Origin: Heliocybe sulcata | Lineage: Eukaryota > Basidiomycota > Agaricomycetes > Gloeophyllales > Gloeophyllaceae | Reading direction: 5' to 3' | Length of the DNA stretch: 64,000 nt | Assembly (NCBI GenBank): GCA_004369045.1 | Contig: ML213507.1 | Coordinates: 238,078-302,077 of the forward strand | Shown here: one piece after another, positions 10,944-21,921 of the stretch | Layout: every line of letters begins with the position of its first letter | Numbering within the stretch: position 1 is the first letter of the stretch | Program-made: the position numbers and the translations under genes | Notes under the pieces: generated by a model | The model's database searches: none | Seen by the model: the letters and a program-made list of their open reading frames with translations, nothing else | What the model was told of the DNA's origin: nothing

Positions 10944-12361
10944 AATTCGCTGCCGTGCTCGTCGCCCCTGTATATGTGAGACGCTGTGTGTTCGCGGTGC
11001 TCGCGAATATAGAGTTCTTCGGTGGAGGGTCTTGAGTGAACGCAAGTCCCGTTTTCGTCGCGCGCACCGGCAAGGGTTCCCCCTCTGAGCAGATTATGGA
11101 TTGGCCGAGCGTATGTCGCCCCGCCAGCATTTTTGCCGCGGTCCGACGTGGCTCGGCCTTTTCATTCGGTGCTACCTATCAGCCTGACGGCCTACGACAT
11201 GGTCAGACTACGGTACAGGCGGAAGGCCCTCCCAGCGGCATGCAAACTGGACTACATTGACACCAGACGCAGTCCATGGAGCAAGTACGGACGAAGGCGG
11301 GAACTTGGTGCACCACTAACTTGCTCGGACACGGTGGTGATTGACAAAGAATAAGCTGTCGAGGTGTCCTTGAGGACCGATCGACTTTGCAAAATGGCGG
11401 AGCTCCGGAGCCATGCGAATGATCAACAGTCAGTAAAGACTGGAGCATAAAAGACACTGCCACTTACCCGTCTCGAGAATTCAGCCTCCCGTCGCGTACC
11501 CTTAATGGCAGGGTAGACGAGCACGACTCCGCTAACACCGCTCAGAGGGGAAGCAGAGCGTCGAGAGCATCCTGCAAGGCATAGCAACGTCAGATATCAT
11601 CACGACCACGAGAAAAAAATTGGCGAACCTACCTGAGGCTCCTGAATATCGAGGATGGCAGCGCAAAGCTCCAAAAAGCTCCTCGCATCATGCGGCTGCA
11701 AGGGCGCACCCAGACAAGAAGATACCTGGAGGCATGTTATCACCCATGCATTGTGACGCATGTCTTGAATCCTCATCCTGGAGAGACGATACGTGTTACT
11801 GAAGACATGGGAGTGGCTTTTCTTGATGCTGAGGAATCGCAATATGCGTCTGCTACGGGCATTCAGTATGACTCAAGTGGACTTCATGGATAGTCTTGTC
11901 ATTGCGTACAATCAGGTCTCACTGCATGAGAAGATGCTTGTAGGCATTTGTCGAGCCGGAAAAGACGTCACGTATGTATATGAGCCACGGATCTGAGGGC
12001 TGAGAGGACAGGAGGATGCGTGTCGTCGCCTTGGTGGTGCATTCGAAGGGGGGAAAGCAAGCAGCATAGGTGGTGGTTGCGTAGGAAACCTGCAATCTCT
12101 TCACTAGTGTAGCTCGAAGCATAACAAGCTGAGCTTTTTGTTTGTCGACTACCGCTTTGACGCGAGACTCAGCCACAATTGCATATGTGACAGTGACGTC
12201 GCGCTGGTCACGGCTCTGTTCACTTCAGGCTTCAAAGCTTCACATGTAACCCCTACTACAGTCTGTTCTACGCATGCTTGACCTTCCTAGTATCGCTTTA
12301 TAACTGGTCTATACTCCTGCTGTCATTTTCGTTCGGAAGACCCAGTCGGAATTAGCTCAGG
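10944..12361. other. Gene-poor 1.4-kb gap with weak minus-strand coding fragments
   Basis: No intact gene could be assembled. On the minus strand an open stretch at about 12222-12090 encodes a basic, helix-like segment (AESRVKAVVDKQKAQLVMLR) but lacks an upstream ATG. A second stretch (about 11750-11629) ends at a good GTAGGT donor, whose acceptor (CCTTGCAG, about 11573) would be followed by a few codons and a stop. These could be a small multi-exon gene or a decayed one. A TATA-like TTTATAAC at 12297-12304 lies about 60 bp before the next gene. Confidence 0.3.
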
Positions 12362-13930
12362 ATGCCTTTTGTAAAGACGATCAAGATATTCCATCGCAAG
12401 ACTCGTTCTGAAAGTGCCGTCGACGCCCATTGGCCGCTAGGTCCACCAGCTGAAGGCAATGGAGGCTCTGCAAGCTACAAACGCCCGAATAGTACCCAGA
12501 GCTTGGAACCTGGCCGTCTAACAGCAAATAACTCTACTAATCCATCTGTCTCTACGTGCTCTGCCCTGTCGGCGAGGAATCCCAGAGTGCCGGCTTTGCA
12601 ACAGCGCTTGCGGACTCTAGAGGCAGCTCACGGACGTCTGAAACTAGCTGTGTCATCCTATAAACTCAAGAAGAGGAGGAGGCTCAGTACGGGACCAAGT
12701 GTTACGTTTGAAACGAAGGCCCGGGCTCTCGAGCGGGAAGTCAACCAAGTGAAATGTTCTCTCGCAAAGGATAACGGCCCAATACTATCATCTGATCCAC
12801 TTGTCCGGGCTATGCTAGCAGCAGTCTCTCAGGGCAGATCTCCACAGCAAGGCCTCCTAGCCTACATCAAGCGCGATACCCGGCGCAGCCCCTCGAGCGT
12901 CTGGCATCTAGTACTGCGCAATCCTCCTGTCCTCGGCCCGCGGCTCACCATCCACATCAACACGCACGCTCTTCTCTGGCTCCTAGCTCGGAGGAATGAA
13001 CAAATGAGGCGAAACAGGAGTGTCTACTGGCGGCGGGAGATCCATCCGCTCGACTACGCTGTGTCGCCCTCCCCATCTAGTCTAAGTCTCGCACCTATCT
13101 GGGAAATTCTAAGCAAGGAGCGGCAGGAGGCACTGGACAGGCTGTTCGAGAGGCGGCGAAGGGGCGTGAAAGCCGTCGTCCGGCTTCCCGCCCTGGCGTC
13201 GTCCACATCGGCGCTCACCATCCTGCGCACCCCGGCTCGTCCATCCAGCTCGAGCCGCTCGCTCAGCAGCCCAAGCTGCTCGTCCTACGTGGACTCGGTG
13301 TACTCGGGCATCTGCAAGTCCGGCTCCCAGGACGTGTTCCTGTCTATCCCGGTTTCTGGATCGCATGTGTCTCTGCTCCCTCGGCCGTCGGCGTCGAGGC
13401 GAAGTCTAGTGCAACAACTGGGGACAATTGATGAAGAGAGGTTCAGTGTGTCGCCCGAAAGCGCAGCGAACACTGTGCCGCTGATCGGCGCAGAGAATCT
13501 CCCGTCCTTTGATGCTCAATCGATGCATTCGACGCCGATTCATTGGTGTTCAGCCACTCCTACTAGATGTACAACACCGACACCTGTCAGGAGCCAATCA
13601 AGCATTCCGCTTTTGCCAAGACTGGGCGAGCTGAACCGTCCGTCTTCACCAATGCAGGCGCTGGATTCTGAGACATGCTCTCCTATGCCATCGCCGGACC
13701 AGCCGATGCCCAGCGGAACCAAGACTCCCTCTTCTTTCTCGGTGGTGATCTCTAACGCCGAGCTTCTCAGTCCTCGGCTTTCACCCACACCCCGGTCTCC
13801 CTCGTCCCGGATACGGGAGCACAAGTTGCTCGGCTCTCCTGACCTGCTGACGCCGTCTAGGCTGCCCGTGCTCAGGACGAGGAAGTCAGTCTGCGATGTT
13901 CGATCAGCGCAGGGTTCGGATTTTATTTAG
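12362..13930 (+). CDS. Ser/Pro-rich hypothetical protein with a short coiled-coil
   Basis: A single 522-aa ORF from the ATG at 12362, with TTTATAAC about 60 bp upstream. The N-terminus is basic (PFVKTIKIFHRKTRSE). Residues about 75-145 contain heptad-like Leu spacing (LQQRLRTLEAAHGRLKLAV, then LEREVNQVKC), suggesting a coiled coil. About 160-260 is a more globular Leu/Arg-rich part. The remainder is low-complexity Ser/Pro with many SP and TP sites, typical of an intrinsically disordered, phosphorylated fungal protein. No domain is recognised. The long open frame and even codon use support coding. Confidence 0.65.
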   Translation: MPFVKTIKIFHRKTRSESAVDAHWPLGPPAEGNGGSASYKRPNSTQSLEPGRLTANNSTNPSVSTCSALSARNPRVPALQQRLRTLEAAHGRLKLAVSSYKLKKRRRLSTGPSVTFETKARALEREVNQVKCSLAKDNGPILSSDPLVRAMLAAVSQGRSPQQGLLAYIKRDTRRSPSSVWHLVLRNPPVLGPRLTIHINTHALLWLLARRNEQMRRNRSVYWRREIHPLDYAVSPSPSSLSLAPIWEILSKERQEALDRLFERRRRGVKAVVRLPALASSTSALTILRTPARPSSSSRSLSSPSCSSYVDSVYSGICKSGSQDVFLSIPVSGSHVSLLPRPSASRRSLVQQLGTIDEERFSVSPESAANTVPLIGAENLPSFDAQSMHSTPIHWCSATPTRCTTPTPVRSQSSIPLLPRLGELNRPSSPMQALDSETCSPMPSPDQPMPSGTKTPSSFSVVISNAELLSPRLSPTPRSPSSRIREHKLLGSPDLLTPSRLPVLRTRKSVCDVRSAQGSDFI

Positions 13931-14384
13931 ATATCTCTCTTCTATATCGTTTTGTGATGTGAATAATAACCATGGTCTTGAAGCTGGTACTTACCTACGT
14001 CCACGAGAGTCGAGGCGATGACTCGTTTCTTAGTTTTGTGACCCTGGTTCATCGGCTGTGGCCGTGGCTACACCTAGCCGTACCCCATGTATAACGGACG
14101 ATGAATACTGTACACACTGACTCGAATTGTCCTTCCAAAGTCTATGGGACAATGAATCCTAATGCCATGTGAGAAACCGCCAAAAAGAGAGACAAATGAG
14201 AACAGTCCAACTATCCCAACCGAAGATGTCCTCTAGACAATGACGGTGTAGAATACACGAGTCAAAAGAAAACACAGGGGAGAGTGTGAGTACAAAATAG
14301 ATATTTTCGGCGTCCGGGATGCCTGAGGCTCTGCAGGTCGTGTCTCCAGCTTCGCCTGGCCCCTACATGAGAAGTCGGTTTCGC

Positions 14385-16859
14385 TCATTGCGTTGCCTTC
14401 CCCGACACGTCTCGCTCGCGCGCGCTGCATTCTGCCACACCAGTCCCATTTACCACATTCCCAGAAGACGTTCCTTTGGCTTTCTTGCTTGGACTGCCGC
14501 CGGCCTCTTCTGCACCAGCTGTATACCTGTTCCTCTTGAGCCGCTCAGGATCCATCGCAGCAACAAGCCTCAGGGGAGAGGGTTCCCTAGCCCTGGTGGG
14601 GGAACTGCCAATCACGACCGGCTCTGCTCTGGACCTGTTCCGGCTAAGACTCCTAGACGGAACATAGTTCTCTTCGACAGTTGTGAACGGATTATGTCTG
14701 GAGATGGACCTCCCCGTCCTGGCTCCTCCGCCCAGAAAGGCCGGTCCGCTCTTCGACCTCCCAAGCACCCTAGTACTTGAGCTGCTCTGCTCGGACGTGC
14801 CAGGAGCAGGAGCGGCATGGGTGGTGGACTCAGGCAAGCCGTCCCCGAACATAGCGGTATCAGTCGACTGCGAGGCGGACGTTACGCCGTCTGGCAGTGG
14901 TGTGATCTCGCGCATGTTGGCAAGGACGGCGCGGTAGCCAGCTTGGACAATTCCATAAAACCTAAAAAGAGTTAGACCGTTACGTGCTACTCGCTTGAAC
15001 CAAGTGCGTACCGCTGGTCCTTGGTGTATATGCGCAATAGGACTTCACCGAAGACTTCGGGCATGAGCTGGGACATATCTCCCGGACCGGCGTTCTCGCA
15101 GACTGGATTGGATAAAAGGGATGTATCAGACATGGTATCTTGGTGCCACACATGCACTCACTGTCGGGGTTGCTCTTCGAATAGAACCTGATGAAGTCCA
15201 ACGGGTTCTTGTCCTTCATACCATAGTGCATGGGGCATACATCCACGATAACATCCTTCGCAGATAGCTCGGAGATGGCGTCTGTAGCGGTCCGCGAGGC
15301 AGCGATCTTCATTGCAGCCTCCACAATCCTCTGCGGTGTGATGTATTCGCGGCACAGGCCCAGATATGCCCATTCGAAGTTCTTGAAGTCGACGCACGTA
15401 TAGAGGTCGCGGACGCGGATTCGGTAGAATATCGCGCGTGCCTCCTCTAGTTCCTGTAGTAGCAACGTTCAAAGCGGACATCCAGAACCACGACATTCAT
15501 AACACGCACTGGTTCTTCTGACATTTCGATGCGAGACATGAGGTCGTCTGTGAGACACACATACTTCGCGGGGTTAAAGATCTGTTCGGCGATCTTCATA
15601 TACGGCTCAGCGGCTAGCAACGCGTCCACAATCATATAATCGATTGCCTTGCCTAATAAGTCTCCACGTCGGCTTGCGCAGTAACGGCCTTCTGCCTGCT
15701 ACGTACCTGTCTTATCGCTATATATGCGTTTGTGTAGGCTGAAACGCGTGTAGCAGAGCTCGTACAGTTGGTTGGCATCCTTGATATCATAGCAGATCTG
15801 ATTATCAATGACACGAGCGGAGTGGATCAATCTGTGGAAAATTGGGTTCAGAGTTCCAAGCAATTTGGATCATGCATATGTCGCCACATGCCTCGTTAGA
15901 GAGATATTCCCTTTCTCGCCGACAGCATGCGAGTCACGGGCGATATAATCACATCTGTTACATAAATAATGGTCAGCACAGCCAAATTTCGACGATATGT
16001 GACCCACTTGTCGACATCTATTCCATTGCGTTTGTTGGCAACGATCTCGAACAAGAACGGTTTCTCCGTCCCTCTGTCATCTCATCAGTAATAAGACGCA
16101 CAGCGGCCGTGATCAACTCACCCGCATCGCTTCGGATCTCCAGCAATCAAGGCCTTGACAAAGGCAGCATCGTCCTCAGAGTACTCGATGTTGTTCTTCT
16201 CCACCAAGTCATCGAACATCATCTCGGATGCATCCTCGTGCTGCCATTTCGTTCCCGGCCTTCGCGGATCCCTTCAGCACGTGAATGCCTGTAGAGAGCA
16301 TACAGACCCACATAGCCTTCGGGATGAACTGAGCATCCCAAACATGACTCCATGGCCCATGGCCAAGATCGTGGCAAAGTCCGGCCAGTTCTACGCAGGT
16401 GACATCTCTGTCCGTGATCCCGAGCTCAGGCTGTTCGCGCTGCAGATGCTCGACCATCAGCCTGGCAAGGTGGGCCACGCCTAGAACAGGACGTCAGCCA
16501 AAAGTCTTGGGCTTTTACTCATCGGCCTACCTAAGCAGTGCTCAAAGCGATTGTGGGATGCGCCAGGCCATACGTAGTACGACGTGCCCAATTGCTTGAT
16601 GTTGCGCAAGCGCTGGAATTGGCGACTGCAAGAGCACAATTGCAGCATCTCTAAGTAACTATAAGAGGCTAGCACGGTGTCAGGACATACGTATCAATGA
16701 ATGCGCTTGTCAAGGCGCTAAACGGGACTGCCAGACGCTACCATTAGCAATCGTTCCCCATACCGACCACCCCGGGTACGTACTATAGTCATGAACGGGG
16801 TCCTTGAATCGGCGCACGGTCTTGCGCGGATTCGATGATGACTCTTGCGTTGCTTGCAT
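14385..16859 (-). CDS. SAMHD1-like HD-domain (deoxynucleoside triphosphate triphosphohydrolase) protein
   Basis: Resembles SAMHD1, which cleaves dNTPs to deoxynucleosides plus triphosphate. A multi-exon minus-strand gene; the start chosen is ATG 16859-16857, just before [10 protein letters not shown]. Visible in order: FKDPVHDY and, after an intron, [11 protein letters not shown] (about 16620-16590); the first metal His in [10 protein letters not shown]; the HD motif [12 protein letters not shown] (about 16380-16340); [16 protein letters not shown] (about 16240-16200); [15 protein letters not shown] then CDYIARD (the usual Trp in DKWDY appears as Cys); and [14 protein letters not shown]-type helices. 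The C-terminal 170 residues (14960-14385) are a Ser/Pro-rich tail with basic PSKKAKG, perhaps a nuclear signal. One intron at about 16297-16258 is only 40 bp. The active-site residues are present, so activity is plausible. Confidence 0.85.
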
Positions 16860-17813
16860 TGTGGATTCCCTTGGATATCGTCGATGTCCACAGATTCCAG
16901 AGGTGCAAGGGGAAGGAACGTGTACAGGGTGCGGCGCGCAGCAGATTTCATGAGTCCCATAACACACGGTCCGTGGCTCTGCTGTTATATTAGCAGCTTC
17001 TGTGAAAGTCGTAAAGCATACCCGATTTGTCTCGCTCGGCTTCGGCGGTTGGAAGGGTCAGAAGGTGACAGCGGTGACAGCAAAGGACACAAAATATAGA
17101 GAACTTCAAGATCTCCTTTGTGCGAAGCTCATAACCCAAAGGTTAGCAACTCAGGCGATTGTGACTCTCGGCGCCACCCCAACTGAATGGCCTCGTAAAC
17201 ACCCGAGCTCGAGAGCATGGGGCATCGGTGGTGCGAGCGGGTTTGAGAGAGTTGTTATCGGGTATGCCGGAGTCCACGGGATCTATAGGGAATCTGCAGC
17301 TTCTCTATCGCTGCCTGGGAGTTGAGTAACGTTGAGTGCCAGTACTTCCAGCAGTTTACTTGTATAGCCAGGCAATACAACACTTGAAGCAGCTACAGCA
17401 GATTCGTGGAGCGTGTTTATATGCAGCGGAACCATACGACAGCCTCCTTGAGACTTGATTTATATTTCAGGTTTCACTTGGGGAACGAACAGACTGAGGG
17501 AGCCTAAATTGCTGAAAGCCCTGGACTGGGGTGTCGCAGCTCATATATACAGTAGACAGAGCCCCTAGTTCCAGCTGGTCGAAGTGAGAAATTCACCTAC
17601 ATATGTGGGCCTCTGAGCTCTAGTACGCGTCTAACTCTGGGATTCTCACGATAACTGGTTATCTATTCCCACAGTAGCAAGCGTCAGATATCTAGCACCT
17701 GACATCATTAATCCTGCTCACGCAAGGATCTGATTCTTATATTATTCAAGTTCGACGGATCCGGCAACGGAGGCTCACTGGTACTCTGACTCTAACGATT
17801 CTGCTCTTCAGTC
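16860..17813. other. Divergent intergenic region
   Basis: Lies between the 5' ends of the SAMHD1-like gene (minus) and RQC1/TCF25 (plus), so it should hold both promoters. ORFs here lack any protein-like character. I see no clear TATA box or RNA gene. Confidence 0.5.
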
Positions 17814-20778
17814 ATGCCTCCACGTCTTAATAAGCGCCAACAACGTGAAGTAGAGGAGCTATCTGCTCTTGGAGGTGTCGAGGACCCAGTGTCAAGCGAA
17901 GAGGAAGTAAAGCCTCAGCCCAAAGTAGGCGGAGGGACAGGATTTGCTGCAGTGAGTATGGAGGGTCTTATTTGGCTCTACGCCTTGAAGTCTCATGTCG
18001 TTTGTTCTCAGCTATTGCAGCCGGAGGACGTAGACGACGAAGGTGAAGAGGAGGAGGAGGATAGTGTGGCACGGCCAAAGTCCAAGAAGGTGCGCAGTGC
18101 GCTAGGACACTGTGCGCGCTACGATGTAATTGATTAAGGCGGAAGCAGTCGAAGAAGAAGAAGAAGAAGACTAGCGGCACCCCTGCTAGCATAGTTGCCC
18201 CTGCTACGCCTACTCCGGAAACTGAGAGTACTGCCCCCGGACCTTCCAAGAAGGACCGCAAGGCAGCCAAGAAGGCGAGGGCGAATGAGAAGGGCGTTGA
18301 CGATATAGACAAAGTGCTCGCAGAGCTGTCTGTCAAGTGCGTACTCTGTACAACTCTGCCCATGTAGCCCAGTTCACCTGAAGTAACATGTTGCAGATAT
18401 CCCGACATCAAGAGCACCTCCGGGCCCTCTTCCAGCTCCTCCACCTCTCTTTCCTCTCTCCTCACGCTCAACTCCACAAACCTCGACCCCAATGCAGAAC
18501 TTCGCCGCCTGTTCGGCTCGAAAGTCGTCCCCTCATCTTCTTCCAAGTCCAAGGTCCGTTCTACGCTCGCACGGCCAAAGGATGGCTGGTGGCCCGCGAA
18601 GCTCCGGGAGGGGCTGTCATTGCGCCCGCTGGACGACTCGGAATTTGAGGAGAAGCGGAGGCGATGGGGGTGGTCTGTGGAGAGGGACGAGAAATGGCAC
18701 ACAGTTGTGTATGATAAGCGGTACAAGAGCGTCACGGCGGGGTTTGTGACGACGGTACTGGCCGGAGGTAAGTTGGAATCTCAGCATTGGGATTTGGGAC
18801 GCTGATGGTAGCTTCGTATAGATCCTGAGGGGTTCTGGCGGATCCTGAGCAAATTACCGTACCATGCCGACACACTACTTCAGCTTGCAGAGGCCTACCG
18901 CTACCGAGATGGTGACACTTCCTTTGTTTTCTGTATTGGTTCTCCGCTAACAGAGGCGATATACCTTAGAACACGCCCAAGCAACCGATTTCGCTGAACG
19001 CGCTCTTTTTGCCTATGAGCGCGCCTTCACCGGTACCAGTCTCTTGAATGGCGTCAATAGGCTAGACTTTGACCGTGTAGAGAATCGACCCTTCTTCCTG
19101 GCAGTGCACCGTATCATCTTGTACGTATCTTCTGTCTCACTGCCTTTAGCTCTACCCCAATTGTGATCCAGAGACCTGCAGCGACGCGGGTGCCAGAGGA
19201 CTGCATTTGAATTTGCTAAGCTTCTTTACTCGCTCGACCCGGCAGCTGACCCGCATGGCGCGCTGTTGCACCTCGACTCACTCGCAGTGAAGGCGGGAAG
19301 TGGAGAGTGGTTGCTAGAGGTGTATGATTTCTTCGATGATATCAACAAAGTTAGTAGGCCTCTCTAACAGTACCTCCAGTACTCGTATGTTCGAATGATG
19401 ACATTTTCTGCATGCAGGACGAGAAGAGTCAGCGGTGGCACGGGCGGATGGACCCCAGCATCTTGCCCGGGTGGATGTATTCGCGGGCGCTGGCATTAAG
19501 GATGAAAGAAGACTCTGACAAGAGCAAGGTTCGTGCTCTTAGGCCTGTATCCGTTGTATAGCTGACACGGTGTCTACAAGCACCACGAAGCTAGTGATAG
19601 TGCGTTGAAAGACGCAATACGCGCGTTCCCGAGTGTTGTCCCTCTTCTGGCAGACAAGGCGGATATTGTGCTGTCGAGTGATGTCAGAAGTCACCGGGTT
19701 TTCCGAGTGCAGACGGGTTCCAAGTACGGCGTCCGTTCGTGGACAGGGTTGTGATTGTCATCTCACCATATCCATTGTGCAGCATTCAAGCCGAGAATAT
19801 CGCCTATCTTCTCTCTCACATGTATGCGCTGCGCGCCTCCGCGCTCTGGAAACAAAACACAGCCTACGGCGCTTGGCTCGCATCCACCGCACAATCCCTC
19901 CTCCCAAACGCTGGAACCGCCACCCCGCCCAAGTTCACAGCCCTGTTTACATTGCCTACCTTGGTGTACTCTGTCTACCGGCATGTAATCATACTCGAGT
20001 CGTCCTCGCCGACGTATCGCCCGCTGTTCTCGTTCCTCCCGAGAGAGGTGCTGGGTGGTACAGGAAGACAGCTGGCGTGCGACCCGCTGCCGCCGCCGAC
20101 GAAGGTAAGCGAGTATGATGAGAAGTACTTTGAGGGTGTTGGTGCATGGGAGGAAGGGTCTGGACGAAGGGATAGGAGGGAGGAAGAGAGGGTGAGGAGG
20201 TATCTGCAGGTACGCGTTGTGATCCATTCTTCTTGGTCATTTGTAACGATGCTTGGCTGATACCTGGGATGGCAGGCGATATTGGATGCCAACCCGCAGC
20301 TTGCACAGCAGTTTCCTGGCGGGTGGGCGCAGCTATTGCAAGCAGCTGCGCAGATGGGAGAAGGTGGCTTGGAGGACTTGATATTCAATATGGCTCAGGA
20401 GATGCCTGGGGGTAATGCTGGCCTGGGTAGGGAGATGCCGGGAGGTATGCCTGGAGAAATGGAGATGCAGTTCTTGGATGAGGCAGAGGTAGGTGAGCAG
20501 GAAGAGCCCACCCGCGCTGGTGATGCGGTTGGAGTGGAGGACGATGAGGACGATGATGATGAGGAAGGAGATGTTAATGTGGCTGTGAGTTTCTTAATGT
20601 ATATTCGCAATTCAAGACTAGGGCTGAACTCCTGACTGGTCAGTCTATGCCCGTGCGTCTCATCAGGAGCTTCATGACCCGTCTCTGGGGCGGTGGAGCG
20701 GCGGATGAAGATGATGACGACGATACATCGCACGAGGAAGACGATGGGCGGCCTTTGAGAGGTGGGGATGTTGATTAG
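17814..20778 (+). CDS. RQC1/TCF25 (Nulp1) family ribosome quality control subunit
   Basis: Homologue of yeast Rqc1 and human TCF25, a subunit of the 60S-associated ribosome quality control complex that handles stalled nascent chains. The start is ATG 17814 (PPRLNKRQQREVEELSALG). The N-terminal third is acidic then lysine-rich, including a run of Lys codons at about 18145-18170. The Tcf25 domain follows: DGWWPAKLREGLSLRPLDD, then GDPEGFWRILSKLPYHADTL, LLQLAEAYRYRD and DPAADPHGALLHLDSLA. The C-terminus is acidic (EDDEDDDDEEGD), with the stop at 20776-20778. About ten short introns interrupt it; the very small exon and intron pieces around 19740-19790 and 20590-20640 are placed least firmly. Domain order and length match the family. 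Confidence 0.88.
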
Positions 20779-20949
20779 AACCGTAAGTGCTGGAGAAAAA
20801 ATGCATTTATGTTATACGTTAATTAAAGTGTCACCCATAAGGACAGTATAGAGTTCGACAGTGAGTAATAACATATGGATGGCCGTCTCGTAACCATTCC
20901 TCTGAGATGATCATCAAGCCCTCGCAGACCATGGTCAATAACACTACCG

Positions 20950-21290
20950 TAAGACTAAGTAGCTGGCCTTATCGATCTTCGTGCTCCTCTTGAGCAGCTC
21001 TCGCCAGAGAGCAATCTGTCTGGACAAAATTCCGTTAAGAGGACTGACTTCCGCGGTTTTGCTTTCATCGATCACGACAATCCGGTCACATTTCATGACG
21101 GTATCCAGTAATGTGCGATGGTAAGGCTCGTCTCTGGAGTCAGGTTCTCGCTGACCAACTTCGTGCCAATGTCGACGCTTGTCGCGTTATCCAGGCTCGC
21201 AGGCGCCTCGTCAAGAATAACAACATTAGGATCACGGAGGGCAGCAGCGACGATAACAGGCTGCCGGTGGCCGTGGACTGGTTCCTAGAA
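20950..21290 (-). pseudogene. Decayed ABC-transporter nucleotide-binding domain
   Basis: The minus strand encodes the end of an ABC ATPase domain. At 21270-21140 it reads RQPVIVAAALRDPNVVILDE, then APASLDNATSVDIG, matching the stretch between the signature helix and Walker B plus D-loop. Then come LVSENLTPETSLTIAH (H-loop) and, in another frame, TVMKCDRIVVIDESK, LNGILSRQ and a tail ending near 20950. At least one frameshift separates the H-loop from the tail. The C-loop LSGGQ-type motif is not recognisable and no Walker A is found upstream to 21840. A full or half-transporter of the ABCB/ABCC kind was probably once here. Flanking 20779-20949 and 21291-21921 hold nothing else recognisable. Confidence 0.75.
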
Positions 21291-21921
21291 GGCGTGCTGA
21301 TGGGCCTCCGTATTGTCCCTCTCGGTAGGGGCTGCGAAAGTGGCCATGAGATGAAGGGAGCGATACGAAAAGAGGTGAAAGTACCTTCGTATTCAGACAG
21401 GTCACCGCGTCACTCTGTACTTTGGCAGGTACCAACGTCTGTCAGCTCTTGGTCGCTGTTGCCACGTCCTCCTTAAGGGACCCATCCTTTAAGACGCAGT
21501 GGTGGAGGTGGACATACAGAAGTTGTTTGATCACGCACATCAGTCACATCCTGACAGTCGGAAGGCTTCGCCAAGATGTTCGTCAATTATTGGTCCGTTC
21601 GATAATCCTAAGCCTGGCAGAGACTTTGAGTAGACCACGACATGGATTTCGTCCGCGCGCACCGGCCACGGCTGATGCGAAAGGACGTTGGACTGCGCGG
21701 CCGCGGAGGCTTAGTGCGGCATTCATTTGCCTTTCTAGTTTCCTTCATCGCCCTGGAAGCTTACATGCTGACTCGTGGAATATCCGTACGTATATAAGGC
21801 AAGGCTATCATAAGTACTCATTCAGTTTATTAGTATGACACAATGCACAGAATAACCGATTACAACGTGCAAGAGAATATCAACGTCCGCAACTCGCCTC
21901 TACAAGTCGAAAGTCAAGCAT

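Noticed and set aside
17115-17165. tRNA-Met-like stretch (CTCATAACC anticodon-loop look-alike)
   Set aside because: No acceptor stem, no D-arm A box and no GGTTCGA-type B box downstream; cannot fold as a cloverleaf.
18140-18172. GAA trinucleotide run as a microsatellite of interest
   Set aside because: It simply encodes the lysine-rich stretch of RQC1/TCF25, common in this family.
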